Below, piece by piece: positions 27,713-42,300 of a stretch of 64,000 bases of DNA. The DNA is from Tubulanus polymorphus (lineage: Eukaryota > Nemertea > Palaeonemertea > Tubulaniformes > Tubulanidae): positions 124,001 to 188,000 of the forward strand of contig NW_027437430.1 in NCBI RefSeq assembly GCF_964204645.1. Direction: 5' to 3'. Made by a program: the position numbers and the translations under genes. How positions within the stretch are numbered: position 1 is the first letter of the stretch; every line of letters begins with the position of its first letter. The notes beneath the pieces were generated by a model. It ran no database searches. It was not told where the DNA came from and worked only from the letters and a program-made list of their open reading frames with translations.

Positions 27713-30700
27713 ATGATGGTAAATCAACAACTGAGGGCAGTGAAAGTTGTGATGTAATAATGGACACCCCGCAAGATGGTGCTGTCGTAGAGACAGCGAT
27801 CGACGGCACCAGTGACGTAAAAACTAGTACAGATAAAAACGACGTTGATGTTGAAAATAAGGAGGATGACGATGAGGAGGATATCAACGTCACAGATAAT
27901 ATTGACGTACTGGATATAGATGATAAACGTGGTTTGAGTCCAGAGCCCACGGTTAATGGAGAACTATTAGAAGCCAATAAAAAACAAACCGAAGAATTCT
28001 CTTCTATTGCATTACCAGCCTGCTCAGATGACCAAGTAAGGTCACCAGAGCTTGGTCCAGAGGATTCAGCATCATCGAAATGTCCGGTGGAAAAATCACC
28101 AACACCTCCACCAACACCAGCCGCAAGCAAAACCTTGGTTGAAACTGTGACAATACCAGCAAATGTGAATCATCCATCCTCTCATACCGATATGGATACT
28201 TGCTTGAACCTGTGTAAACGTGACATTGGACTTCCGATGGATTTGTCTACTGATCAAAAGAGCCAACTTACTTCGCAGAAAAGAGTGAATTCTGTTGGAA
28301 TTAGCGTTTCTAGAAATGAACCGTTAGACTTATCTCACAAATCATCGCGTAAGCATGTACCTGCTAAAGCAGTTAAGCATACTGTTCCAAAAACGAAAAA
28401 AGATACCAATACAATGTCGCCAGCATTGGTGAGCTTGCAACAGAAGTTCGGCGGTAATGCGAAGTACTTACAAGCTAATGGAATCAATCAAAGAAACAAT
28501 AGCAATTTTGCGAGTAATCACTTTAAAGTTCCACAATATCAGTTTGCAAATTATAATAAGCATGTGATCGATGCGTGGTACAAAAAACCATCATCCAATC
28601 AAATGAGTTGTTCATCGAATAGTACCGTCAAAGCGACTGTGGCAACACTACCAACCAGTTTGCCAAATCCTTCCATTTCATCCTCATCATCACCGAGAAG
28701 CGTATCACCAGCCGTTAAGTCCATGACCACAAAGGTCTCGACATCTTCTACGTCAAAAATATCAAACTTTACCTCAATAATGGATTCGAAGCTTGTTCCC
28801 GATTCTGTTGGACGATCGACAATTGATTTTGGCTGTGACTGCAATCGAACCTTCAGTTCTTTGTATGAGTTGAGCGTGCACATGCAGGAAACTGGTCACA
28901 TGCCAAAATACAGTAAAACCGGACCTTCTGGTGATTATCCAAAACTAGTGCGCGGTCAGGACATGTGGTTGAACAATGGCTCTGAGCAGACCAAAGAGAT
29001 TCTGCGATGCATGCAGTGTGGGGAATCATTTAAAACGTTACCGGAATTAACTGTTCACATGATGAAAACGCAACATTATGCGGATATATTCAGTTCTGCG
29101 CATCGTAAACTACATAAGTGCACAACATTTTTCGAAAAAGAAAGTGATACAAAATCAGTTTTTAAGTGCCGTGTTTGCGAAATGCAGTATGATAGTTTAG
29201 ATGCCCTGGCTAATCATATGGTGGAATCGAAGCACCACAAAAGACAAAATTGGCGATATCCAGAATCGGATTCTTCTGTCAGCCAACGCGTGAAGTCTGT
29301 GCAGAATCTTAATAAGTCTGTGCATCTTTCATCTACTCAAAAGTGTTCTAGTCCCTCGTCAGCTGAATATGAAACGGCACCTACTCCGCCGCACGTCAAT
29401 GCTAACAATGATACCGATGATGCTCAGCTTGAAAAGAGAAGTCGTCTTACAGTGGCGTCACTGTTAGAGCATAGAGATCATGTTACTAAGTTACCCGAGA
29501 ATGACTTCAATCATAATAGTGTTTCATCCGAGGAAGCAGAAGACAACGTGAACAACGAGCTTGAAAAGGAAAATAGAAGTCCTAAACCAGTGAAAGAGGC
29601 CACTGCTAGATCCCCTTCCAGTTTAGGATGTCAAACTCCACTTGAACGGCCAGACTCTGTATCACCTAAAACTATCGATAACACGGACACTCTTCCGCCA
29701 AAGAAAGCAGTTGTGAATGACATGTGTAAAATACAATGCGAAAACTGCTTTGCCCGAATAAATACTGATCTGTTTGTTGAGCACGTGCGAAATTGTATAA
29801 ATAAAAAGACATCTGATGAAGTGATAAATAAACTAAAAGCCACGCTTACTGCGCGAACTCAGTGTAGTACTAGTGAAGAAGACGATGATGACCTCGAAAG
29901 CATGATATCCGAGCAAAGTGCGAGTGAAAAAGTTTCACAGACAATAACTTCGAAAAAAGAAAACAATTCTGAGGCAGTAACTAAAGTTGATCAGGTTGAT
30001 GGTGATTGTTCACCAAGTCCACCCAAGAAAAGAAGGCACGCTAATGCTGATGTTTCTGATAATAACAGAATAAGCCCGAGAAATGATGCAAATGTTACTA
30101 ATAAGGAGTCTGGATCAGCACTGCAAGCTATGGAGCATTTCATTGCTAACTTTAATGAAAAAACCTTTTCAAAATCACGAAACCGACATCGATATAAATC
30201 CTCGCTTCTGTATAATCCTCATATGTACGGTGCTAATCCTTTCATGCAGTATCAAAATATGTTGTCGCAACGGAAAAATGTTGAAAATGAACACGAACAT
30301 AAAAATGCATCTATTCATCTTGAATCAAATGGTATAAACACGAGTGATAAACCACCTTTAAGCATTAAAGATTCAGAAAATGATAATGCCGAAAGGAATG
30401 TTACAAAGAATGAATACCATTCACCGATAAAGAATCTCATTTACTCGCCAAACGATTTCGTAACTCCCGAGAAAGATTCCGGTTCAAGTGCTTTACAGAG
30501 TCTATTCAAGTTCGCAACAATGGACCCTCGTAACGTTGGCTCAAATAGCCATTCGCCACACTGGAAAAAGGCAGCATTAGATAAATCGAGACTAGAAGAT
30601 AGCTTATATTGCACTCCTCGTCAGAATAGTAGTTTACCTGGGAAAATGTGTGCGAATGATAGCGATGAACGCTGTAGTTCAGCATCTAGTTCAACCAGTG

Positions 30701-31575
30701 AGACAGTTGAGAATTCGACTCGAGCAGCATTTAGTCATTTAAAAAGTCCACATCGCAAATCTAGTCCTCCATCCCCGTGTTTGGAAAAGCATATGTCAGG
30801 AGGGAATGCGTTAAAACGAGAACGTAAAAACACAGATGATGGAGCTGCGTCTGAAAAAATCAAACGAGTGAAACATAATCCTTCGAATGTTGTTAGTGAT
30901 CTATCTCGAACTAAGTATCTTACCTCGGACGATGCACAAGTGGAACTGAATAAAAAGTCGGCTTCATCGTCCTGGTCTGCTCTTTCGTCATTGAAAAATT
31001 TGGTTACTAAACAGGCCGAGCCTAATCTGGGTAACAAATCGGTTGAACATCCGTTGGATAGTTTACAAAAACTTATCAATCAGACGGACGCTTCAAGCAA
31101 ATCAACCAATCCGTCGCTGCAAGTTAAACTAGGTAGTGTTGCTAATGCACCGTACTGGTTTGCCTACTCGTATCTAAATCCTCTGCAGTCTGGACTGACT
31201 AATCAAAATGTTCCGCCAAAGTCGCCAGATGTAGCAACCTCTCGACAAGCATTTAGTCCGAGTAGTGATGGCGGTCACAGCAATGGCGTGCTCGATCTGA
31301 GCAGTCATAAAACTGATAGAAATGGTGGCCATCCAGATTCGGACGATGACACGAAGCCTAGTGATCTAAAATGCGATATGTGTGGGAAGGTATTTTCGAG
31401 TAAAGGTGGTTGCCGTTACCATAGGAGTAAGTGCTTACACAATATTCCTCGGGGAATGGGTGTCAAAGAGGCTCGTATCGTGAGGACACCTTATACGTAC
31501 ATGCCTCTAGAGCATACTAACAAGTTTTCAAAGTATTATGAAATGGCAAAGGAATTAGCGAATAAAGGAAAATGA
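27713..31575 (+). CDS. tsh: teashirt zinc-finger transcription factor, exon 2 (bulk of the protein)
   Basis: The exon opens after ATTTCAG and runs uninterrupted to TGA at 31573-31575. Joined in phase to 3527-3566 it gives 1300 aa. Fingers of the Teashirt type (long, ending HMxxTxH) occur at about residues 386-412 (LSVHMQETGH), 446-472 (LRCMQC...LTVHMMKTQH) and 497-523 (FKCRVC...NHMVESKH). A CCHC-type finger follows near 687 (IQCENC...H...C), and a C-terminal one near 1232 (LKCDMCGKVF...H...C). CtBP-binding-like motifs are PMDLS (about 189), PLDLS (about 218) and VLDLS (about 1207). Acidic and Ser-rich linkers fill the rest. No homeodomain is seen, unlike vertebrate TSHZ and like fly tsh/tio. 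The protein should be nuclear, a transcriptional repressor in patterning. The first finger is irregular (C-D-C). Confidence 0.92.
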
Positions 31576-32510
31576 CATCAGATGGAAGCTTCGGTTGTTT
31601 TAGCCTGAAGAATGTTACATATTTCTTAATATCTTGAATGATTATCTTATGTATGTCATCAGTTAAATTGCTTTAATTGCTAGTTTATGTCTCAAGTTGA
31701 TACATAGTTTGATATAGTTAGTGGTTAGTTCAGTATGATTGAATACAGTTTATATAACGTACTCAAAGTTTATTCAGTATTTTTATATGAATTGTCAATG
31801 ACAGTATTAATACATGTATGCGGCACTATTTTTCACACGAGATATAGCCAATTCTAGTATTTAGAGGGTCAGAGGTAAAAAATTGGATTTAGGAGGCCTC
31901 GTCGATTGCATGTATTTACCTAAAGCACACCATTGACCTGACGTAGAATATCTTTCAGTACGAGCTGTTGATCTTATGAATCTCATTCGGAGCCGTTTTA
32001 ACTTCATGCATGCAGGCAGCTAGTGGAGGTAAAATGTATTTGGATTTGTACCGATTGTATGTTTTCGATATGTAACAATATTGGTTACCTATTCAGCTGC
32101 TTTTTTGAATTTCATCATTTAGAATAGAAGAAACTTGGAAAAATTGTATTCCAATTACGATTTACCAGTTTTATATTTTCTAAAACTCGTAGCATACTAT
32201 ACTACGAACTGGCTTTATAAAATCCTTCCAATTACTCGATTACATAGTTTGTCACATTAATCTGCTCTCCTTTCTTATATGCCACAGCTCTAGTCCTTCG
32301 TGCATAATTTCATGTATTGTCACCTCTTCAATATTGTTATCTTTGCTTGCCATAATAACGTTATGATTATACATACTATCACTGGTCTTACGAAAAAAGT
32401 CATTGCTATTTTTGTCAATATTTTTATATATTTCCATTTTCTTGTACATTCCACAAAATGTCAGACGTATGTTACTTAGAATTCTACAGCTTCATTCAGT
32501 CAGTGAATTC

Positions 32511-32516
32511 AATAAA
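32511..32516 (+). terminator. Possible tsh polyadenylation signal
   Basis: This is the first AATAAA on the plus strand after the tsh stop codon, implying a 3' UTR of about 0.95 kb. An ATTAAA near 33115 is an alternative. Confidence 0.35.
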
Positions 32517-33692
32517 CGTTGATGTTGAAATTTGGCAATTTCTTGTCTTACTAATATTGCCAATTGCTTGCCAAAAATCATAATCTTTGCAATTATCGAT
32601 AATTGATGTATAAAAAACAACAATCGTCGAATGCTAGCAATGGTTATGGATATGTTTGGCGAAATCGTTGACGGATATAAATGACAGTTTGTGAAGAGAA
32701 TGATAATGTTTATGTTTACCACTTCGTAAATAATGCCAGGGGTTTTGATAGAAATATCAATGAGGCAAGGAAAAATTCATAAAAGTTATGTTCACTTTTT
32801 TGTGTGTACAGTAATTTCGGCTATCTTCTGTTTGAATTCATACAAGCCTTCGTCGTACTATAAGTTGTTTATTATTGTGTGAAAGTTTTATATCTTCTTG
32901 TCCGGAAAATGTCCGTGCTATAACTTTTCGCTCTATTCAAAAAATGTATATGAAATTGCAGTATATTCAAAAAAGTGTATAAAAGACGGATACGTATATG
33001 ATGTGATGTGGTGGAATGCTGTATATAGTTAAAGAGTGCGAGGACGTACATTTATCATTATAGATCTATAAGTTATTTCACATTCTGTATTGACCATTCC
33101 ATGAAAAGAATAACAATTAAAGTTAGTAATTAATATGATTTCTATATATATTCACCGTCTTTACGTTTGTTATTGTTTCTTTTCATCACTTCCGGTGGAT
33201 TTCCTCTGGCCGATGACTAGTTCAGATCCATCATAGGAATGTTACGTACACAATTATCTTGATCAGGATGACGAATTTGATACAACATAATGCGTTTTCG
33301 TGTTCATGCCTTATCCGCTATCTTACCCCTAAGTAGTCATCATATGTTATCGTTGAAAGATATGCATACGTTGTACATGAAGTGTACACTGTCTTATGAA
33401 TACTGTGACGTTGTACTTATCAAGTTGATCATCGTTCGTCTGCTTCCTAGATACAAAAGCGTTAAATGCGCTTAAACTTAAAATATCACATGGTGGTATT
33501 TTTGATAAATTTGCATTTTCCGGTGGAAGTGCCTCTCGTTGTTGACGTGACAATGATAAAATTTCGGATGAAATTACATTTTTGATAAATTGTCGTTTGT
33601 AGGGATGATTTCAGACACGCCCGCGCCCCGGTTTACCTGCCTAACTTCTCATATTTCACTGTCAAACCTGTCCAGGGTGAAGACTGCGCACC

Positions 33693-33820
33693 GATTAATC
33701 GTGGGCTAGATACTTATAAAATATCATCGGCAGGCCATTAATTACGGTCACAATGGGATTTCCCGGCTCAGCAGCCAGCAAACATCGACTTGACTGATAC
33801 GGTGAGCCAGATTAATCGTG
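33693..33820. promoter_or_regulatory. Candidate homeodomain-binding cluster downstream of tsh
   Basis: GATTAATCGTG occurs at 33693-33703 and again at 33810-33820, with ATTAATTA at 33737-33744 between them. The palindromic core GATTAATC combines two overlapping TAATC sites of the type bound by K50 (Otx/Bicoid-like) homeodomains. The block lies 2.1 kb after the tsh stop and is less AT-rich than its surroundings. Confidence 0.3.
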
Positions 33821-36302
33821 TGCACATTCATCACTACACGTATACGGCAAAATGTCAGCTTTGTGCAGTCGCATGGATTTTATTAATTGACGACCTGAGT
33901 GGATAAAACAAGCACAAAACAATCCCAAACCACTTTGCTCAATCAAGTTTGTAAAAGATGGATGGTACCTAGCTCATTTAGTGTCAGCTGGTCTTCATTG
34001 ATGATCGGTTGGTTTTTATATACGTATGGTAATTTTGATGCGTCTCTACAGGGGTGTGGTCAGTTTATAGTTCCTCTCTCGAATACCTAGCTGCGTACAT
34101 ATCATACATGCATGCGCTGGAATTACAACATGCCTACACGCAAAAAGAACAGGAAGCTATGAACATAGTTTCATTGTGGGTCTTGAATTTGCTTAGTACG
34201 ATTCCCTTATTCCATCGGAAATATGTCGTTAACATTTTCGCTATGGTTACATAGGACATGATTTATCGGCAAAAAACAGACCCTGGATAACAGTGAAATT
34301 AAACATTGTTTTTTTACGATTTACGAGTGAAATCAAATAGAGATTTTCTGCATCGCTCAGGAGACATTTCATTCAAAATAAGCATTCATTCTAGGCACTT
34401 AAAATAAAACGTTTTAGGTGATTGGAAAGTTGCAGGACCTTCGGGGACGGTGTGCTCGAGTTTTGTTTTCAAAAACTCCATTTACCAAAATTTGAAAATT
34501 AGAATGCATAGGCTGAACGCCATAAAACAAATAGCAGTCAATTAAAAATCGATGATTACACTCATTAGCAACCGGTAAGAAAGAGAAATGATTGATAGGT
34601 TTTCAGAATCGGTGATTGAACGTGACTTTAAATGAACCCATATATACGTTTCGATGTACATTTACTGCTCATAGTAACAGGTTATAAACGAACTAAAATT
34701 TCATAATAAACGCCCATATTTTATTTGAACGACAGGTTTTCTGACAGATCTTTTCAATATTCGGAGATTTATGGGACCGCGTCAGTCGGTCCTTTGTCCG
34801 CGTGTGGTTTATATGCATGACATCACGACGTGGTTCCAGCGTCAACGGCGGTGCGGTGCGCCATTCTCTTCTTTTTTTTATATAAATGCGGGCTTATATA
34901 CAGCCGACTTTGTTGATCGGCAGAGAAAATCATGATTTATAGTTTTTGTAAATAGGTGTAGTTTGATTTGCATATCTGACACTTCTGATTGCTGTCGTTT
35001 ATCATTCGAGGTCGGTCACTCGTCTCATCAATACTGGGCTTTGACATTCTGCCTTTAAAGCGCGCACCCGATACACATTAATTGTACTATTAATCACAGC
35101 AATTCTGATGTCAATTCATAGAAAGCTTTTCATCTAATTGCAATTTGGAAAATGTTTATTGTCCATTCCTGTCATTCTTTTGTTGTTTTACTGGTGATTA
35201 CATCAGCCCCAAAACAGCGGTTGCAAGATTCGCATTTTCCCCACAAAACAATATTAAACTTCTTTTGAAACACACTCGTCAAGTAAACCGTTATATGTGT
35301 GCAGGAAGAATGTTTTTAAGTGATGATGGCTGCACGGGACGACAGGAGGAAATGATGATTGATTGTAAAGAGCAAGAAAGCTCCATTCCGCTATTCCCTG
35401 TTGAAGGCCGACATGCTTGCTTGTAGTTTGGGTTGGGTTGCAGCATGTCCACCAGGACCAGTTCAGTACGAGCGCTGCGTGCCTAGTCCTTTAAAAGTTT
35501 AATTAGGGGAGCACTGCTAGCAGGCTTCTTGAGAGTTATTTGACATGTCGGGCCTGTATGCATCAATTATGACTCCTATAAATCACTCTGAACACTAATG
35601 TTTATATGCTGCAGTGGTGATTGATGGTGTCAGCCCAGCTATGAATAAAATTCTTGACAATGCACATTACCAAATAAGGTTACATCTGTTCATTTCAGCG
35701 AATCGTTTGAAACACCCCTGCTGATTCGGAAAGGCCTTTTGAAGAAAAATGCAAGAAGGGGTAACGAAACTTAATGAAGAGCCTGAAACAAAATAATTTC
35801 CGTATATGGTTCATGAAAGCTGCCATTATCTCTCTCAGTTTCATTTACATATACATGTATACCTATATAAGTCTCCAAAAATTGTTGCTAAATGAAAATG
35901 GCTAGTCCGGAAAGGACATCTCAAAGGCACGTTTGCTTGAATTTACGACACAGATGGTGCCCAAACAAGAACCGGTGTTTATTAATTGCAGTAGCAACAC
36001 ATTATATTCGTGTCAACGCATTTGACAAATGAAGAAACAACATACTTGGCCGCTCTTAGAGGATATTAAAAAGCGATAAGTTAAGATACACGTAGCAAAA
36101 CGAGTGACACAGCAGCTTGAGAGTCATTGATCACAAATGAAACGGTGTATTTCAAAATGTATAGATATACAGTTGAAAGGGAAAACGACGTATTTACTGC
36201 AATCCGACACTTTCATGCATTGACCTTTTATTACTTTCTAATCTCTTCTTTCATATTCAAACATATATTTCCTTAAGAACTGAAACACGTTTCGAACACG
36301 TG

Positions 36303-36329
36303 AATAACGATTATCCACTAATCGTTATT
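36303..36329. repeat. Perfect 11-bp inverted repeat with 5-nt loop
   Basis: AATAACGATTA at 36303-36313 is matched by TAATCGTTATT at 36319-36329. It could be a hairpin or a symmetric pair of homeodomain-like TAAT sites. No neighbouring gene explains it. Confidence 0.6.
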
Positions 36330-39300
36330 TCATCAAATAGATGTTCCAGATGACGCGTTGAGCGTTGGCGACCATACACAACTGCGGCATCACTCAAATA
36401 GCTACGCGTGGCTTCATCTTCATCCTACCTAATGCATTTTAACTCATCAAAACAATTTTTCGAGCTTGATGTTCTTTCAGAAGCTACGAAATAACTTTGA
36501 AACTACACTTTTGAAACTCAATTATGTAGATGCAGACTAAACAATTCGAGTTTTGTATAGGCATACTAATTTTTTAAATTTCCATCCATGGCATTAAGAT
36601 ATATGTGTTGTAATATTTGTGGGTGTTATGGAAGCGGCAACGCCTGCGAAGGAACCCAGTGATACATTGCCTTAGCTGCTTTAAAAATTGATGTTTTGCC
36701 CGTTAAGGCAATATGTGCGGACTATGATGTATTTGTCAAACTGACAGTTGCCAATCTTGGACAGCTGGTGCGTGACGCGATTTCAGTCCAACTCGTCTCC
36801 TGTTGACAGTATCTACAATACACGTGGTTCATACAGGAAGTCAATGACTGATTGGACCGGGCAGCACAGATGGCGACCCCGATGTAAGAGAATACGGGGC
36901 CGTAATCGGGTTTGTGGAAAATGTTTCAACACTGCGCGTCCATATCGGATTGATCGATGACCGATACGTCCTTTTTGAATGTGTAAACTTATGAAAAATT
37001 CAATTATTCAAACATCTGGCTTTAAAAGAAATACACTATACGATAGACAGGATTATAGTGAAGACATTCTCACTTACTGTATATCCCTATTATTGGCGAT
37101 ATAAATGGTAAATTAATGCCGCAGGTTTCACATCAATTAAGATATTTGAGAATAAAATCGAAGTGCATTTTATGTCCAACAGGTGTGTTTTTATGTTTCG
37201 CATGATCCCTTTATGACAAAGGACGATTGATTACCGTTGTTGATTTACACATTTTGGCCATATTATTTCGGATTTGTGTCGAATTATATATCATGCACGT
37301 GTTCCCACGGAAACAATGGCATCCACGGGACATTTACCATCCAGGTTTGTCTAATTCCTACTCGATCGAGTAAATTTGGCGTATTGATCAAGTTGATCGG
37401 AAATTTATCTAAGGCTTCGATGAATTGATGTGATGGGTAGTAATTTACCGTATTATCATTAATTTGGACGCACAATTAATTGCGTGTCTCCTAAAAACAG
37501 ACAGAAAACACAGAAACTTAAACACAAACTCACATTTCTATAGATAGGGTCTATTGTTTTATGGTTATGTGACAGAGATGATAAATGGACTAGCTCCCTG
37601 TCCATAGTTTCATTGGGTAGTGTTGTTGTTCCTGGTTTTTCATTACAGTTAGCAGAGGTTTCCGTCATTTCCGTTTACAGCCGAGACTATTCGAGCTTCT
37701 GAACCATAAAAACGTGTGTTCATCGAAATGTCGTCAGATAACCTACTCCTAGATGATTCGTCCATCACGGGAGACATTTTTGCTCATCATTTCTGACACG
37801 ACACGGCGGAATCTATACAACGGGACTAATACACGTCCGGTATCGTTAGCTCGCTTCACCTCCCCACGGGCGGATTCGGTAGCAGTTGCCCGAAGAACCC
37901 CAAACACCTTGTGACAGTCCGATTAATACTGAGTGACAGCAAGTAAGCTTACTGCATATTGATCACTTTGCAGAGATGGAATAATTGACAAATAGCGCTG
38001 TTTGATCCCCGTTGTATTTTTCATCTGTTGCTAATGTGTTGGCGAGAATTGTAACACGTGACTTGCATCCGGAATAAACAAACTCCCATCATTTTGATGA
38101 AAATATATGGGACGTCAAACGTGGCATGGGACCAACAAATATCAGACAAGTTGGTCTACCTGTCTTGCTACGTCACGCCCATGTGGTTTCTTTATAAGAT
38201 ACATGTACTCGTGGGAGCTTAGCGAACTGCCGATGATTACGAAACACGAAACAAAAGAAATTATCGAATTCGTGCGGATTTCGTTAGGTTACGAAAATAA
38301 TCGGTCTACACGATATTGAGATCAAGGAGTCTGACTGATATCGTATCCATTGAGCAGGTAAAACTGGCCTTGCGCCTAGTCACTGTAAGTGTCGCTCGTG
38401 ACCGGGAAACTTTTGCCACACCCCCATATCACACATAACACAGAAAAACGATGGGATGAAATATTGCTAAGAGGGACATGTTTCATTTCAGTCAATTTGT
38501 CAACAAATGGGCTACAGTATACAAGGTCCAAAGGCAATCTATAATTGCCAAGTTAAAATTAATGGCTGGAACTTTGTGACAGTGCACCATCATCAGTTAT
38601 CAAGTCATTAAACCCTGAGTGGCAGGAATAGTAAACACATCATGGACGATATATCATAGAAACTTGACAGACAGTATATTTGCTAAGGTTAACATGAAAA
38701 GCAAACCATCCTGCGCCATCGACTCCTCCGACACCAACACCACCCGCTCACTGGAAAATGTGTCACAGTCGACGGTGAAGGTCACTAGTAGGCGTACTGA
38801 CCAACAATCTACATTGGTTGATCCATGGCCTCTAAACTCATCCGTTTTTTCGTAAAGCCCATGGCTTGGCACATCGACTATAGTTCATGAACGACGAATT
38901 ATTGTCATAAAGAGAACTTCGTGTGAAAGATTTGCCCATTTAAGGGCGTCGTGCGATGGCGGTGTCAAAACTTATTTTCAACCGACCAACATCAAGTGAC
39001 AATGAATACGGTCGTCTATCATCGTCAATGAATATGACTTGTATCTTAATCTTTAACAGTAGCTATATACGCTTATACATTCAAATAGTTTAACTTAAAA
39101 ATGAGTGTGAAGTTCAAAATGAAGTATCTATAACCATAATGTTATGCATAAGCGTTGGGCTTGGCTTGTCAGTTATTCTGTCCATGTTTGGTACTTGTAT
39201 AGCGTCAAGTCGTTAATGTGCTGTTAACGTGATTTATATCTGACAGGTCTTGACGAATGCCCCTCATGATCATCAGTTGCTCTGGCGACGATTTAATGAC

Positions 39301-42300
39301 CGCCATGCCGGCAAAACAAGGCTTTTTATCTCGGCTAACCGGGCAATCAGCTGCCAGAACACAGGGGCATCTTAATTAAACAATTTTTGCGCGTATATAT
39401 ACACAGCTAAATTGATCGGGTCGACATTGAGGATTATGAACCAACATGTATAATGGCAAATAAGATTGTGTCGTATCCACGAAAACCAAATCACAGGCTC
39501 AAGAAGCGCAGGAAGTTAATCGCTAACTTAGCCGAACTGGTAACAGCGCCTAAGTGGAAACTCACTCGATCCCTTGAAATTACACTCATCTATACCTAAC
39601 TGATATAACTCTATTTTTCTTGTTTGTTTTCCTGGTATTCACTGCGAAGAAACTTATAGTTAAAACCTGGCACGTTTTTTAAGTCATTTATCATGCCACT
39701 TTATTGTATTCAATAAGTGTTCTTTGACTGACAGGTTGACTAGCAAGACGAATCGTTTGTTTTCTCTGTTTGTATAATCTTGCCGGAGTAATCATTCTGA
39801 CGGGAGCTGCGCGCAAAATGCGTGCCTAGCTCTTCTACTGCGGGTCTTCCGCCGAAAATCAGTTGCAGATTATTGCATCCGGTATCATTTGTGAAAAAAG
39901 TAACGCTGATATAACTAACGGCTTGTTGTTCCATGGGGTGAGCATTTTATGATGAATTTCATTAATGATTCATTGCATTTTCCTTGAGTATAAGATATGT
40001 TGTCACATCTTTCGCTACATTTAAAATATCGTCACTGGGATTTCTTGAGAACTTTTTGTCTACAGAATACATAAAGCTTCATTAGATTACCATCAGAGAC
40101 GAGAAATTATTTCAATTCTACATTCTTTAGCAGGATATATAACAATCATGCGGATAATTACGTATTTATGGGTCGATCGACTGCATCAACTGCAATTTTT
40201 CCTTGTCCATTTTTGGCGCCATCAAAGTGTCCCGCGGCCAAGCATATGTTCACAACCACAGACATTATCTCGACTGTTTCGTGTGATTGATGTGTAGTGA
40301 AAATCATTATCGCGAACAACGGACATAAATCAAGCTCCAAGAGCCAAACCTGGGTAACAAACATAAAGGAAGCCACTATTCTGCATTCGCAATAGCGCAA
40401 AAATTATTTCCTCGGTTTTATTCGACGCGAAGTTAAATATCATACGATGCAGGCCCTAGAATTGAGAATTTCAAGATGGCCGCTATAATGCCCGGATACT
40501 GGCTGTTAGTACAATCATGGTACAATCTACGGATTAGTAATAACGTTTGTAGAGTTTCAAATAAATGATCCTAGGTACATAACTAACACATCTTTGCAAC
40601 AAGAACCACCATTGCGCGATAGAGGTACTCGTATTTAGTTACAGATCAATGGCTAAACTGAAAAAAATCGTTTCTTCAGTCTGTACTGGGTTAGCTGTTC
40701 TAATACAGGGTGAAGTTTTGTGAAGTTACAGTAAGTACAAACTGAAGCAAAAACTTTCTGATTACAACACATTCTGAAAGTGACATAAAAGGGATGAAAT
40801 TTTTATGACGTGACATCCATGTCTGTAACCTGCTTTGCGAGATTTTCTCGCTTGTTTGGTTACTGTCAAGTTACATTAGGGCGCCGCGACGAGGCTTGTT
40901 GCGCTAGTTAGGTGTCTTTCAACCCCACCACGACGCGACTCCGTGCTGAGTACGTCGATGATGAGATTCGTCGCGACAGCACATGATAAACTGTCAAATA
41001 AATAAAACCTTTAAAGATGAATATATGAAAACTATGAACTACTGTCACAATGGATCGTAATTAGACGCGAGTTGTCTGTCAAACGAGCTGACAGGGGGAA
41101 AGCGCTGAATCAATCACAATGCTCATTTACATTCACGATGATGCCATATTTTCCGATAGTCTGACCGAATCAACGAGACCATCCGAAAATGAGGATTTCA
41201 GAGGAAATCACCTGGGATTCTATAAGCCGTTATTGCGATAAGCAAAAAAACGAAAAATCATCGTATCACTCCAAATTTCCATACCGGTACAGTATACTGC
41301 TATTACCAAAAACCATAAACCCAATCTACAATAAATTTCTATCTACATATTATAGTCTTCGAAAGATCGGCCTCACTGCATCATCAATGCGTACAAGACA
41401 GTTTGGTTGTGAGGCGATGCGAGGAGCGATCATTAATTTAAAGTTCATAACACACACTTGACATGATTGTCACATTTGAAGATGATAAATGATCGGCTGT
41501 CATAAAGCGTCAGTCATCGCAGTCGCGAGGTCTACGTAAATCCCTCCGTGAAATCGTGCTGTCGCGCCAGAGATTGTTTGCAGTATTATCACTGTGTACA
41601 GAGAAATTGAAAATTAAACACCGGCAAAAGAATTCGTAGGAAAAATGAAACATGGCCATTGCAATTGGCATACGTAGTTTTCTTTTATGTCACCAAGCCA
41701 TGATTCCTGACGCTATATTTGTTGGTTCGTACTCATTATTCGGCCGCATTTGGTTAGGTGAAACCGGCGAGAGATTTATATTCTTTGTAAAAAGCTTTGC
41801 CTGTCGTTAGGCAATTAATAAGACCGCATAAGACTGACCAGTGACAGTTTTAAGGCTATTCTTGAGCAGAAAACTGATCCCTTCATCAATCAAGTGCTGT
41901 CAGAAAAATTGGACGTTTGATGAATGTTCTGGATATATTGGCCTACAGGCAAATGATATATAGATGGAATTCTGGCAGAGTGGTATGTCATAAATTTTGT
42001 TTTCCAAATGATATTGGCTGATGTAATGGCTCAGGACGTGACAGTACTCTGTACAAGCTCTTACATCAAGCTCAAACAGAATGGATAGCCATACCACTGA
42101 CGCCATGAAAGTCCAAGTTTCTGACACTTGGATGATTTGTGGTCCCAGCCCTCTTTTTTTCAAAGCGTTGTGAACGAAATTGTTCATTATGGAGTAATAC
42201 GTCATCTATATAGTGACGGCTTACTTTGACAGTTAGGTATAAACTGTACACTTGCCTGTACCAACAAAGACCCTTCAATAAGTCCGGTTACGGGCTGATA

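Noticed and set aside
27699-28130. 143-codon minus-strand frame
   Set aside because: Antisense shadow of the acidic N-terminal part of teashirt.
35145-35426. 93-codon frame in the gene desert
   Set aside because: No start context, domain, signal peptide or splice partners; composition like random AT-rich sequence.
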